Translations under genes and position numbers: made by a program | Assembly (NCBI RefSeq): GCF_014695975.1 | Contig: NZ_JACJPI010000042.1 | Coordinates: 1-64,000, forward strand | From: Leptolyngbya sp. FACHB-321 | GTDB lineage: Bacteria; Cyanobacteriota; Cyanobacteriia; Leptolyngbyales; Leptolyngbyaceae | Length of the DNA stretch: 64,000 nucleotides | Direction of reading: 5' to 3' | Notes under the pieces: generated by a model | The model's input: the letters and a program-made list of their open reading frames with translations, nothing else | Database searches by the model: none | Told to the model about the DNA's origin: nothing | Part shown: positions 34,364 to 43,782 of the stretch, one piece after another | Numbering within the stretch: position 1 is the stretch's first letter | Layout: every line of letters begins with the position of its first letter

Positions 34364-34567
34364 TTAAGTCAGCCCAACGCCCAACATGGCACGCAGCGTA
34401 AAGCCAAGGAAGACAAAGGCTGCAATAAAGGTGCCAATTAGGGCGATCGCAGTCACTGGGTTCTTAAGCAGCGGTGCGAGGGGCTTCAGTGCGTTCAGAA
34501 AGACACCCAAAATTATACCAGTGAGAAAAATCGGGTACTTAGAGACGGTGTTCCAGAAATTTTGCAT
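34364..34567 (-). CDS. DUF751 (Ycf33-like) small membrane protein
   Basis: The 67-aa protein has two transmembrane segments ([16 protein letters not shown] and [19 protein letters not shown]) and the N-terminus [12 protein letters not shown], typical of DUF751, a family of cyanobacteria and some plastids (ycf33). Function is unknown. It lies upstream of rbfA in the same direction, an order often seen in this phylum. Confidence 0.88.
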   Translation of the reverse strand: MQNFWNTVSKYPIFLTGIILGVFLNALKPLAPLLKNPVTAIALIGTFIAAFVFLGFTLRAMLGVGLT

Positions 34568-34911
34568 AAACTTTGATGAGAATGGCGCAGCCGTGCGTCA
34601 AGTCAGGTCGTGAAGAGCATTATTGTTTCATTTTACTGGACTTTCGCTAAAGCACTCCACGCTGAAGTGAATCAAGCGACCCTTAGTAGGGTGAGGAGTG
34701 AGGGGTGAGAAAGTGGAAGGGTGAAAAGGTGAAGGAGTGGAAGAGTGAGAAAGTGAAAGGATCAGAAGGGAAAAGGGTAGGTTTTGCATTCAAAGAGTTG
34801 CTCCTAATCACTGACCGCCGATAGCTGACTGCTAACCGCTAACCGCCGATAGCTGACTGCTAACCGCTGAAAACTTGCTTCCACATTGAAAAACGCCTCT
34901 ATGATAGTTGA
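34568..34911. repeat. short-repeat intergenic region with a tandem 28-bp duplication
   Basis: GTGAGGAG/GTGAAAGG-type octamers occupy about 34,688-34,760. A 27-nt unit starting ACCGCCGATAGCTGACTGCT is present twice in exact copy (34,814-34,840 and 34,842-34,868). Related CTGA-N-CGCTGA units occur near 19,210 and 37,025. No gene is seen. Confidence 0.8.
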
Positions 34912-35739
34912 ATGCAAACTCGACTCCCGCCACGACTGCATCCCCGCCCGTTTTTAAAGTGGGCTGGTGGCAAAGGGCAACTCATTCAACAATACAGCGC
35001 ACATTTTCCTAAACGGTTTTCAACATACTACGAGCCGTTTCTGGGTGGTGGTGCGGTTTTTTTTCATCTGTTGCCCGATCGATCGCACCTGATGGACATT
35101 AACCCTGAATTGGTGAATGTTTACATATGCGTTAGAGACCAGGTTGAAGCGTTAATTGCTTGCTTAAAAGTGCATCGCGATCATCATTGTGCGGACTATT
35201 ACTATCAGGTACGTGCCAGTGTGGGTGGTTCGCCACTGGAGCGTGCAGCACGTCTCATTTATTTGAATAAAACGTGCTTTAACGGTCTTTACCGAGAGAA
35301 TTCTAAAGGGCTTTTCAATGTGCCGATCGGCAGCTACAAAAAGCCAACCATTTGTGATGATGAGCTGCTGTATGCCACTTCAGCCGCACTGCGATCAACG
35401 CACATTGAGTCAGGTTGCTTTGAAGCCGTCTTGCATCATGCCACTAGCAGCCATGATTTTGTTTACCTCGACCCGCCGTATCATCCCCTTAGTGCGACCA
35501 GCAAGTTCACGTCTTACAATCGCTATGCGTTTACAGAAGCAGACCAAATTCGACTGCGAGACACAGTTGTCACGCTAGCAAATCGTGGCGTAAAGGTAAT
35601 GCTTTCAAATTCGGATTGTCCGTTTATTCGTGAACTCTATCAAGATTTCACAACGCATACGATCGTTGCTTCTAGAGCAATCAATTCCAACGCTGAAAAA
35701 CGAGGTAAGATTACTGAAGTTTTAGTGACATCTTATTAG
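34912..35739 (+). CDS. Dam-family DNA adenine methyltransferase
   Basis: A class D12 N6-adenine methylase: FLKWAGGKGQLIQQ (motif X/SAM region), YYEPFLGGGAVFFHL (motif I), DINPELVNVY, LIYLNKTCFNGLYREN, and the catalytic DPPYHP (motif IV). Length 275 aa matches Dam. No restriction gene is beside it, so it is a solitary methylase. Such enzymes in cyanobacteria methylate GATC, which lies inside the abundant HIP1 motif. The target here is inferred from the family. Confidence 0.93.
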   Translation: MQTRLPPRLHPRPFLKWAGGKGQLIQQYSAHFPKRFSTYYEPFLGGGAVFFHLLPDRSHLMDINPELVNVYICVRDQVEALIACLKVHRDHHCADYYYQVRASVGGSPLERAARLIYLNKTCFNGLYRENSKGLFNVPIGSYKKPTICDDELLYATSAALRSTHIESGCFEAVLHHATSSHDFVYLDPPYHPLSATSKFTSYNRYAFTEADQIRLRDTVVTLANRGVKVMLSNSDCPFIRELYQDFTTHTIVASRAINSNAEKRGKITEVLVTSY

Positions 35740-35777
35740 CTAAATCTTATTAGGCAAATAGCTTTATTGAATGCAGG

Positions 35778-36959
35778 TTAGCTGGGTGTAAATGTCAGTG
35801 ATCGCTCGGCGGTTGTTAAATCACTTTCGTTTACGTCTAGCCGCAAGGCTCTGCCCGTCGGACCGACAATCAAGCGAGGCAAGGTTTTGTGATCCACAAC
35901 CTGCATAGTAGTCATGTTGTAAGTGGTGTAGCGGGTTGCATCCGCATCCAAATCAACATCAATGACCGTCAGTGTTTTAAAGGGTTGAAGGTTGCTATTA
36001 AGCAGTGGGCGTGGACCGGAGCCTAAGGCGCTGGTGTGAAGCAATTCGAGCTTGCCGCTATGAGCGGGATAGTAAGCGTGATCATGTCCGCTGATATAGG
36101 TATGAACGCGATATTTTTCGAGCAATGCCCGCAGTTTGTCAGCAGGGGCAAGAATTTCGCCAAGTTCATCACGTCCTACGGCGACAGCGTAGAGAGGCAA
36201 ATGCCCGATCACCATCCGCATTTTGGCAGACTGCGCTGTGGCACTCGCCAAACTTTTTTCTGCCCAAGCTATTTGCTCTGGCGGCATTCGTGAGGTAGAA
36301 GCATCCCAGACCAGATAGAAAATATCTTTATGCTGAAAAGTGTAGTAGAACGGAAAGCCTGCGCGATCAACAAACTGGAGATTGGGGTTGTGTGCAGGCG
36401 CATTCCAGTAAGCGGCAGCCGCCTCTCGTTCGCGGCTAAACAAAAACTTGCCACCGACCGACAGCGCACCTGATGCATCGTGATTGCCGATCGTAAAGCC
36501 AAAGGGTAAACCCGTTTTACGAAGCGGTGCGCCAACGTGGCGGTCGAACCCATTCCACATTGCCTGAATTTCTCCGGGGCTAAGGGAGGGCGCTTGACCC
36601 GCAACCATATCGCCACCACTCAGCACAACATCTGGTTCCCAGCCAGGGATAAGGGCGATCGCTTTGTGTACCTCCGCTTCATAGGTTGTGGAGCCATAAG
36701 CGCTGTTCAAGTCACTGATGACTACAATCCGTACATCCCCGCGTACTGGGGCAAACAACCCTTTCGGCGCGATCGCCGTTTTGGCAGCGGCGATCGTTTG
36801 CCCAGTTGGTGTGGTCGTAGGCGATGGCGCAGTCGTAGCCGCAAGAGACGGAGGACGACTGACAGCACCACTCGTCAAAGCCCTGTGCGCTAACGTTGCA
36901 ACACCGACCCCACCGAGCAATCCACCCAGAACCAAAAATTGACGACGATTGAGACTCAT
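35778..36959 (-). CDS. exported calcineurin-like metallophosphoesterase
   Basis: The N-terminus MSLNRRQFLVLGGLLGGVGV is a twin-arginine signal (RRQFLV). The mature part carries the metallophosphoesterase motifs RIVVISDLNSAYGS, VVLSGGDMVAG (GD), TIGNHDASG (GNHD), MVIGHLPLYAV (GH) and HTYISGHDHAYYP (GHxH). The substrate is unknown. A Thr/Pro-rich linker follows the signal. The protein should act folded in the periplasm or at the cell surface. Confidence 0.92.
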   Translation of the reverse strand: MSLNRRQFLVLGGLLGGVGVATLAHRALTSGAVSRPPSLAATTAPSPTTTPTGQTIAAAKTAIAPKGLFAPVRGDVRIVVISDLNSAYGSTTYEAEVHKAIALIPGWEPDVVLSGGDMVAGQAPSLSPGEIQAMWNGFDRHVGAPLRKTGLPFGFTIGNHDASGALSVGGKFLFSREREAAAAYWNAPAHNPNLQFVDRAGFPFYYTFQHKDIFYLVWDASTSRMPPEQIAWAEKSLASATAQSAKMRMVIGHLPLYAVAVGRDELGEILAPADKLRALLEKYRVHTYISGHDHAYYPAHSGKLELLHTSALGSGPRPLLNSNLQPFKTLTVIDVDLDADATRYTTYNMTTMQVVDHKTLPRLIVGPTGRALRLDVNESDLTTAERSLTFTPS

Positions 36960-37119
36960 AAAGGCTTTGGCAAGAACTAGAGGCTAGGGATAAAGGCGAA
37001 AGGATCAAAGCCGGAGACGAAAGGCTGATCGCTAACTGCTAAGATTAACTCTGCTAAGGTAGCACCCGTAAGAATTTACCGCGTTTGAGTCTCTTTGTGC
37101 TGCCTGGGGAAGAAATTGT

Positions 37120-38346
37120 ATGTCACAGGATCAGCCCGAATTGTCACCCAGCCAGCCTGAGCCAGCAGACGGCTCTGAGCGACTGGACGAATCTGAGCCG
37201 CTACCAGGATCGGAGTCACTGGACGGCTCTGAGCAATCAGAAATACCTGAGTTATCAGAAGCAACGATCGACCCCCAGCCAGACTTGCAACAGACGGAAC
37301 CATTGGTAGAGCCAGAGCCGCCGACTGTCCTAAGAGAGGACGTTGCACGTCCCGTCGGTCGATCGCGCTCAACTGCCGCTAGAAGAACGCCACTCGAAAA
37401 GGACGAGATTCTACCGGAAACGCTGGTACGGCTTTTGGGTGAGGCAGTGGTAGCCACGCTACCGCTACTGAAGCAACAGAGCATTAAGACACTCCGTGGC
37501 ACGATCGTCCTTTTAGAAACAGCCGTCGAGAGACTGGAAGCAGAACCCACACCACCCAAAAGAAAGGCACCAGCGCCAGCGATATCTGAGAACGTTTTGC
37601 CCCCGTCCTCAAAGCCAAACACTGGCAGACTGGCACCAGCTCTCTCGACTCGTCGGCTGTGGGAGAAGTTCCAAACCGTTTGGCAACCGCTCTGGCGATC
37701 GTGGCGTAGCCTTCTACGACCACTTCGCAAGCGCCTGCCTACCTCGATCAACCGCAATTTTTCTGATCCAGCGCTGACTGGCACGATCGCAGGGTTGATT
37801 GCGATCGGGGTATGGGCAATAGGGGCATCTAATCAACCGCAGCCTACGATCGTTGCCACACCTGCCACGCCGCCTGTTGTAGCAGTTTCGCCATCGCCTA
37901 CACCGGCACCCACCCCTTCTCCCACACCCATTCCACCAGTGGTTCAGGCACCAGAAGCGCCAAAGCCGATCGAAATCAGTCCTGCACCCAGCAAACCATC
38001 ACCACCACCGCCACCACTCAAATTAACGCCAGAACAAGCGCTAATCGCCCGGATTCAGGATCAGGTTGCTGCCATCAGCAATCGGTATGCCAGTGGCTTG
38101 GTGCAATCTGTCCAGGCAAACTTTCGCGGCAGCCGCCTGATTGTCAACATCAGCGATGACTGGTACGGCTTGAGCCAAGCGCAGCAAGACAAATTAGCAA
38201 GCGAACTGCTGCGTCGATCGCAAGACTTAGACTTTCTGAAACTGGAGATGGTGGATGGAGCGGGGACGCTGCTTGCCCGTAGTCCGATCGTGGGTGCCGA
38301 AATGATTCTCTTTAAACGCACCAACAACGCGACAGAAGCAGCTTAA
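37120..38346 (+). CDS. proline-rich single-pass membrane protein, function unknown
   Basis: The 408-aa protein has an acidic N-terminal region with repeated Pro/Glu/Ser, a predicted amphipathic helix (RLLGEAVVATLPLLKQQSIK), and one transmembrane segment (ALTGTIAGLIAIGVWAIGA, about residue 220). A Pro-rich linker follows (PSPTPAPTPSPTPIPP). The compact C-terminal domain (LTPEQALIARIQDQVAAISN to ILFKRT) looks folded and probably periplasmic. The C-terminal domain seems to be the conserved part; I cannot name a family. Its stop overlaps the convergent NanE-GNAT gene by 4 bp. Confidence 0.8.
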   Translation: MSQDQPELSPSQPEPADGSERLDESEPLPGSESLDGSEQSEIPELSEATIDPQPDLQQTEPLVEPEPPTVLREDVARPVGRSRSTAARRTPLEKDEILPETLVRLLGEAVVATLPLLKQQSIKTLRGTIVLLETAVERLEAEPTPPKRKAPAPAISENVLPPSSKPNTGRLAPALSTRRLWEKFQTVWQPLWRSWRSLLRPLRKRLPTSINRNFSDPALTGTIAGLIAIGVWAIGASNQPQPTIVATPATPPVVAVSPSPTPAPTPSPTPIPPVVQAPEAPKPIEISPAPSKPSPPPPPLKLTPEQALIARIQDQVAAISNRYASGLVQSVQANFRGSRLIVNISDDWYGLSQAQQDKLASELLRRSQDLDFLKLEMVDGAGTLLARSPIVGAEMILFKRTNNATEAA

Positions 38347-39569
38347 GACAGCGGTTTTTTCAGCCAGTATTGTGTTTGTCCCGGTGGATAGTCATCCCAT
38401 TGCGCTACAACTTGATAACCCAACTTTTCATAAAAACCCCTTGCCTGAAAGCTAAATGTCCCCAATCTGGCAAACACGCAGCCTCGTTTTTTTGCTTCCT
38501 GCTCTGCCAATGCAATGAGCTGTCGTCCATAGCCCTGGTAGCGGTGCGCTTCATGCACCCACAAAAAATCAATTAAAAGCCAGTTCCAGCAGGATGTTGA
38601 GCCTATCAATCCGCCCAAGATCGTCTGTTGCTCATCTAGCAGCAGAATTTCTAGCGGTTTTTGCGTTTGACGTGCGGCGGTTGTAAAAAATGGCTCAACT
38701 TCAGCACAGCTTTCGCTAAATTGATCCAGCTTTGCATTGATGTAGCGTCGATAGGACTGGTCTTCTGTCTCAAAGAGTGCGAAACGGTAGCGTGACGAAT
38801 TAGCGCGATCGCCCTCCGCTACCGCTTTCTTCGCCAAAACTTCTGCCAAAACCTGACCAGCGTTAACACCAATTTGAATCGCTATCTTGTAAGCCTTGAC
38901 CTGAAGGTCTATACCAGTAATCGCCGTACCAACAACAACAGCATAGGCACCAAAATCCATTGCCTGCCGTGCCATCTGAGGTGAGGTGATGCCGCCTTCA
39001 CAGATGATCGGTACGTCGAGCGCGCTGATCATCTGCGCCAGCAGCTCAAAACCAGGAGGCGTTTGGTGTTGTGTAGCAGCCGTATAGCCGTACAGAGTTG
39101 TACCAACGATGTCGGCTCCAGCCTGAGCCGCTGCGCTCGCCGCTTCTAAGGTATCCACATCTGCCATCACAGGTTTGCCCAACTCATGATGAATGCGGGC
39201 AATCAGTGATGCAACCGTTTCGCCATCTGGACGATCGCGCAGCGTTGCATCGATTGCAATAATGTCTGCACCTGCTTGAGCGAGCGCCTGGGCCTGCTTA
39301 AACTGCGGCGTAATGTAAACATCAAAGCCGGGTATTTGCTGCTTCCACAGCCCAATGATGGGCGCATCAATTTGACGGCGGACTGCCTGCACATGAGTCG
39401 GTGTATCAAGCCGCACGCCAACGGCTCCCTGATTGACTGCCGCCTGTGCCATGGCTGCAATTACGGCTGGATGATGCATTGGCGACTCAGCTGGAGCCTG
39501 GCAGGACACAATCAGACCCTTTTGAAGGCGTTGCACTAGCGTTAAAGCACTGTCTGACCAAGAGAGCAT
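38343..39569 (-). CDS. fusion of N-acetylmannosamine-6-phosphate 2-epimerase (NanE-like) and GNAT acetyltransferase
   Basis: Residues 1-230 form a NanE-type barrel: GLIVSCQAPAESPMHHPAVIAAMAQAA, GVRLDTPTHVQAVR, ADIIAIDATLRDRPDGE, VMADVDTLEAA, PIICEGGITSPQMAR and GAYAVVVGTAITG. Residues 240-408 form a GNAT domain with IDFLWVHEAHRYQGYGRQLI (acetyl-CoA loop RYQGYG), and EKLGYQV near the end. NanE converts ManNAc-6-P and GlcNAc-6-P. Fusion to an acetyltransferase suggests amino-sugar or related metabolism. No nan gene cluster is nearby. Confidence 0.88.
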   Translation of the reverse strand: MLSWSDSALTLVQRLQKGLIVSCQAPAESPMHHPAVIAAMAQAAVNQGAVGVRLDTPTHVQAVRRQIDAPIIGLWKQQIPGFDVYITPQFKQAQALAQAGADIIAIDATLRDRPDGETVASLIARIHHELGKPVMADVDTLEAASAAAQAGADIVGTTLYGYTAATQHQTPPGFELLAQMISALDVPIICEGGITSPQMARQAMDFGAYAVVVGTAITGIDLQVKAYKIAIQIGVNAGQVLAEVLAKKAVAEGDRANSSRYRFALFETEDQSYRRYINAKLDQFSESCAEVEPFFTTAARQTQKPLEILLLDEQQTILGGLIGSTSCWNWLLIDFLWVHEAHRYQGYGRQLIALAEQEAKKRGCVFARLGTFSFQARGFYEKLGYQVVAQWDDYPPGQTQYWLKKPLS

Positions 39570-39634
39570 AGACGTAGTTAGCTGCTAGTTACCAATCTGC
39601 AATCTTCTCTAATAACTAACCAACAACGTTCCCC

Positions 39635-40396
39635 TTAGCCTTGCAAAACGCCATCTTCTAAAGAAGCAATTCGATCAGCGACATCCATTAAGCGGGCGTC
39701 ATGAGTGACAATGAGTACCGTGCGATCGCTCTCTTTTGCAAGTTGCCGCAGCAGTTCAATGACATCATGCCCACTGTGAGAATCAAGCGCAGCCGTTGGC
39801 TCGTCTGCCATAATAATTTGGGGATCACCAGCCAGGGCACGAGCGATTGCCACTCGTTGCTTTTGCCCACCTGACAAATCGCGTGGCAGATGGTTTGTGC
39901 GATCGCACAGCTTCACCTGTTCTAGCAATGCCTGTGCCATTTGACGGCGCTTGGCAGAACCACGAACGCCTTTTACCTTTAGCGCCACTTCAACGTTTTC
40001 AGAAGCGGTCAGAGCCGGAAATAAGTTAAAGCCCTGAAAGATAAAGCCAATGTTTTGCAGACGGAAGTGTGCCAGATCCGATCGCGACATCTGGGTAATC
40101 TCCTGCCCAAGTAGTTGGACGCTACCGGCTGTGGGCGTAAGAATACCAGCCAGAATGGACAGCAGCGTCGTCTTACCAGAACCAGATGGTCCCATCAGTA
40201 GCTGAATATCGCCCCGTTCGATCGTTAGATCAACCCCATTTAACACCTGATAGACATGAGAGCCAGTATGGTAAACCATTTCCACACCCTTCGCTACCAC
40301 AGCCTGCTCCTGAAACCGTTCCACAATAATCGGGGGAGATGCAGCCCGCTCACGAGCGTTGATAAAATCAGTAAATTTAACTTGAGAAGCAGTCAT
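39635..40396 (-). CDS. devA: ABC exporter ATP-binding protein, DevA/MacB type
   Basis: The 253-aa ATPase has Walker A GPSGSGKTTLL, Q-loop FIFQGFNLFPALTA, signature LSGGQKQR, Walker B IIMADEPTAALD and H-loop VTHD. The QNIGFIFQGFNL context is that of the DevA/MacB/LolD family, which powers FtsX-like permeases. A permease of that kind lies 259 bp upstream on the same strand. In heterocystous relatives DevBCA exports glycolipids; the substrate here is unknown and no DevB-type adaptor is in the window. The symbol is by similarity only. Confidence 0.85.
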   Translation of the reverse strand: MTASQVKFTDFINARERAASPPIIVERFQEQAVVAKGVEMVYHTGSHVYQVLNGVDLTIERGDIQLLMGPSGSGKTTLLSILAGILTPTAGSVQLLGQEITQMSRSDLAHFRLQNIGFIFQGFNLFPALTASENVEVALKVKGVRGSAKRRQMAQALLEQVKLCDRTNHLPRDLSGGQKQRVAIARALAGDPQIIMADEPTAALDSHSGHDVIELLRQLAKESDRTVLIVTHDARLMDVADRIASLEDGVLQG

Positions 40397-40655
40397 TGTT
40401 TAGAGTTATGAAAGGCATGGATTAGCTAATAAGAGTGAGGAGCTAAAGGAGAACCAAGCGAAAATCTAAGGGCACGCCATCACGGTCAACGTTAGCTTCA
40501 TAGCACCAAACCCCTTTCCCGAACGTCAGTTTAATAATTTGCCTACATAGTGTAATACACAGTGTAACGAACTCAAGCTACGGCTCGCATCGCCTAATAC
40601 GGTATGCCTTAAGACGTAGCTACACTTTAGCTAGAAGCAGCGCTTTGAATCTAGT

Positions 40656-41903
40656 CTAAGCCTTGAACACGATCGCAGGATCGACTCTCGTTACTTTTTG
40701 AATCGCAAACATTGCCGACCCAACGCACATTACGACTGTAATACAGAACACACCTGCGGCTGTAACAGGGCTAATCAAAATCATGATCCCTTTGGCTGCC
40801 ATCGTCCAGGTGCCCAAACCGATGCACAGTGCCATGCTTGGCAAATAGCCCAACACAGCCATCCATAATGCCTGTTCGGTAATCACCCGATAGATAATCC
40901 AGTCGGATGCGCCCATCGCTTTGAGCGTGCCGTACTCTTTAATGTGGTCTGCCACTGAAGAGTAAAGAATTTGACTCACGACTACCATGCCAACGACAAA
41001 GCCAACTGTTGCGCCCAAGCCTAAAATAAAACCAACGCCAGTCCGCTTTTCCCAATAGTCGCGGGTTTGCTGCGCCATTTCTGCTTTAGTGAGGGTGCGG
41101 ATACCAGGCAACGCTGCATCCAACCGCTGCCGTAGTGCCTGCACATCCTGATCTGGCTCTGCCTTAACCAGAATGAACGTAATTGAGTCAGACAACGAGA
41201 GCTTACGGGGTGCTGGTGGCGGGTTTTTGGACGATCGCGCTGGAGCCGCTTCGACATTATTCAGTACCTCCACTTCGCCATTTTGAATGCGGATATTTGC
41301 GGTTGACCTCAGACCCGATGTAGAGAAAGCATTGGCTGTTTCGAGAGACGTAAACGCTGTCGCACTCGATGCCATTGATTGGGTATCTGTTGCTAGCCCA
41401 ACGACCGTAGCTGGCAGAGAGCCGATCGAGCCACCGTCACCAACCTGCTTAAGATTAAGCGCCATCAGTTGAGCTTTGTCGATCAACATCGTATAGGGTG
41501 TATTTAAGGCAGTGATGTTACCTTGAGTCAGTTTCCAGTTGGCAAATAACTGACCATTGGGGTCAAAACCATAGAGACGAATGGGCGCGATCGTCCGATC
41601 AGCCGCCCGCCACAGCGCCGCTCGAATCATCAAAGCCTCGGCACGTTGCACCCCTTCGATCGATCGCACTTTTACCAGTTGCTCTAGCGGTAAGGGTGAT
41701 GTCACCTCCAGATGCACCATATCTTCAGACGCAACCCACAAATCGGCACTGGACTGATCGATGAGCAAACCAGTTGATCGCGTGAAGCCATGCAAAATGC
41801 CGATCTGGATCGTGACAAGGCTAACCGCAAACATAATCCCCGCCTGGGCAACCAGGAAGCGAGGAATATCTTCAAACAAATTTTTGCGGGCAATTGATGC
41901 CAT
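40656..41903 (-). CDS. devC: ABC exporter permease, DevC/FtsX type
   Basis: The 415-aa protein has an N-terminal membrane anchor (ARKNLFEDIPRFLVAQAGIMFAVSLVTIQIGI), a large periplasmic MacB-PCD-like domain, and three C-terminal membrane segments. These include GFILGLGATVGFVVGMVVVSQILYSSVADHIKEYGTLKAMGA, the FtsX signature. It pairs with the DevA-type ATPase downstream. The 259-bp gap between them (40,397-40,655) shows no gene. It lies 178 bp from the end of the amidohydrolase gene, same strand. Confidence 0.87.
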   Translation of the reverse strand: MASIARKNLFEDIPRFLVAQAGIMFAVSLVTIQIGILHGFTRSTGLLIDQSSADLWVASEDMVHLEVTSPLPLEQLVKVRSIEGVQRAEALMIRAALWRAADRTIAPIRLYGFDPNGQLFANWKLTQGNITALNTPYTMLIDKAQLMALNLKQVGDGGSIGSLPATVVGLATDTQSMASSATAFTSLETANAFSTSGLRSTANIRIQNGEVEVLNNVEAAPARSSKNPPPAPRKLSLSDSITFILVKAEPDQDVQALRQRLDAALPGIRTLTKAEMAQQTRDYWEKRTGVGFILGLGATVGFVVGMVVVSQILYSSVADHIKEYGTLKAMGASDWIIYRVITEQALWMAVLGYLPSMALCIGLGTWTMAAKGIMILISPVTAAGVFCITVVMCVGSAMFAIQKVTRVDPAIVFKA

Positions 41904-42081
41904 GATTCGTGCGCTTTAGAATCTGATTTGAAGCGAACTTGGCTTAAAGATGCGCTTGTGCAGTGGTTAGACGTAGCCTTGATAGCGATCGCATGTCTGA
42001 CAACACAATTGACACAGGGTTTCAAGGAGCTTGCTGGTGTCTGTTGGGACATTGTGTGAACATCCCAACAGACGATCTATT

Positions 42082-43488
42082 TTAACGAGCAGAACCGCTG
42101 GGGCTAGGTTGTGACTTCAAATACTCAGGAAGCGATTGACGCAAGCGATCGCCGTAGAGCGCTAGCGCGTTACCACTCAGCAACAGTGCCAGGTAGTCGC
42201 GATCATAGTCTGAACTGGTCGCCGCATCTTTAACACAATCCTTCAGCACACCATCCCAGTGCCCATAATCACCAGAGAAACAGGTCAGGTGCTTGCCCGC
42301 TTCACCTAAACCGATCGGCAGGTAGGAAGGACCTGGATCATCAGACTCAAAGGACGTAAAGATCTGACCCCGTTCAAAATAATCCATTGGATCACGGTGG
42401 CGCAAGTCGTAATGTTCATACAGACTCGCATCGTCAATTTTGGTTGGGTCGTTTTCCTTTGTCCACATCAAGTCAAAGATGCTTTTCGCCTGACTGATGA
42501 TGTTGGTGTTGTTGTGGGTACCACGCTCCTGAATCATCAGCTTGGTGAAATCCATCAGCGACGGACGATAGGGATGTTTGGGATCGAAGTCACGAATGCG
42601 TTTTTCCCAATGTTCGTGCATGGCGTGAGCAAGGTCAGGCACCCAGCCACAGCCACCTTCTAAAAAGCCAACGCGCAGGGTTGGAAACTGCTCAAACGCG
42701 CCATCAAACACCATGCGGGTCATTGCATGCTGCTGCTGGTTGCGCTGCACAAAAATGTGGTTCAGCACAAACGTTTCCATATGGTCAGAAATACCGCCCA
42801 TCATGTACGAGCCAGGTCCACCGTGGATGCCCAGCGCGATGTTCAAATCAACGGCAGCTTGCAGAATGGGGCGGAAGTCGGGATGGCTAATGGCTTTGCC
42901 AGTACGGATTTCAGGAAAGGCATCGGGCGCTTTGGGATGGGGAATCGGCATATTGGGTGCCACTGCCACACCAATCAATCCCAGTTCGTTCACACAGCGA
43001 TACATTTCGGCAACGGCAGCATCCACATCCTGTAGAGGAAGTACACCAATCGCCTTCAGCCGATTATCGTAACCCCGGCAATCTTCGGCAATATAGCTGT
43101 TGTATGCCTTACAGAGGGCGATCGCTAAATCCTTATCTAACAAGCTGGAGAAAATCAGGTTTAAGGTGCCATAAATGACCTGCACATCAACCCCTTCCTG
43201 ATCCATATGCTGAAGACGCACTTTGTTGAACATTGCGCCCAGGGTTGTGTCGGGATGAAGATTGCGGAAGCCGCCTTTGCCCAAGCCCTGTGGCTGAGGG
43301 AACATCCGAAGGTAGTCAGCCTTGCCAGTAGCAGGATTGGCATCAATTACTTTCGCTCGTTGGTCGCCCAAGCTATCGACAACCAAGCCGATGCGATCGC
43401 GGTACTCTGGCTCAATGTAGTCTCGCAGCACTAGAGGATTCTCTAGCTTGTGAGCGTCAGCATCAATGACCGGTAGACCTTCGTACAT
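42082..43488 (-). CDS. amidohydrolase family 2 protein (ACMSD-like fold)
   Basis: The 468-aa protein begins YEGLPVIDADAHKLENPLVLRDYI with the metal-binding D-x-D-x-H of amidohydrolase family 2. It continues with KAIGVLPLQDVDAAVAEMYRC, NIALGIHGGPGSYMMGG (metal His), VGFLEGGCGWVPDLAHAMHEHWEKR, and a late FSGDYGHWDG (catalytic Asp). Members are metal-dependent hydrolases or decarboxylases. The substrate is unknown. It sits between the ABC exporter and the membrane hydroxylase genes, all on the minus strand. Confidence 0.88.
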   Translation of the reverse strand: MYEGLPVIDADAHKLENPLVLRDYIEPEYRDRIGLVVDSLGDQRAKVIDANPATGKADYLRMFPQPQGLGKGGFRNLHPDTTLGAMFNKVRLQHMDQEGVDVQVIYGTLNLIFSSLLDKDLAIALCKAYNSYIAEDCRGYDNRLKAIGVLPLQDVDAAVAEMYRCVNELGLIGVAVAPNMPIPHPKAPDAFPEIRTGKAISHPDFRPILQAAVDLNIALGIHGGPGSYMMGGISDHMETFVLNHIFVQRNQQQHAMTRMVFDGAFEQFPTLRVGFLEGGCGWVPDLAHAMHEHWEKRIRDFDPKHPYRPSLMDFTKLMIQERGTHNNTNIISQAKSIFDLMWTKENDPTKIDDASLYEHYDLRHRDPMDYFERGQIFTSFESDDPGPSYLPIGLGEAGKHLTCFSGDYGHWDGVLKDCVKDAATSSDYDRDYLALLLSGNALALYGDRLRQSLPEYLKSQPSPSGSAR

Positions 43489-43782
43489 TCGTTTCTCCTT
43501 AAAATTTAGGGGGAAAGAGGTTATCAGAAGAGAGGATAGAGTTTGAGGCTGTATCGTTTGAGCTAAATTACGTCAGCGATGCTGCTTACAGCAAACTGTT
43601 CCATGCAAACAGTCAATCGAAGTCGTCTGTACACATGGTTACGCTTTCGAGAAAAGCAGTGTAAAAAGGCTTAGAAGAGAGCAAAAGCAGAGCCTAGCAC
43701 TCAACCCAGCGGTCTGACTTGAGCAACCGGCCTTGCAGCCGCATCCTCTAAATTGCGTCTGGCTTTACATTCAGCCGTCTAG

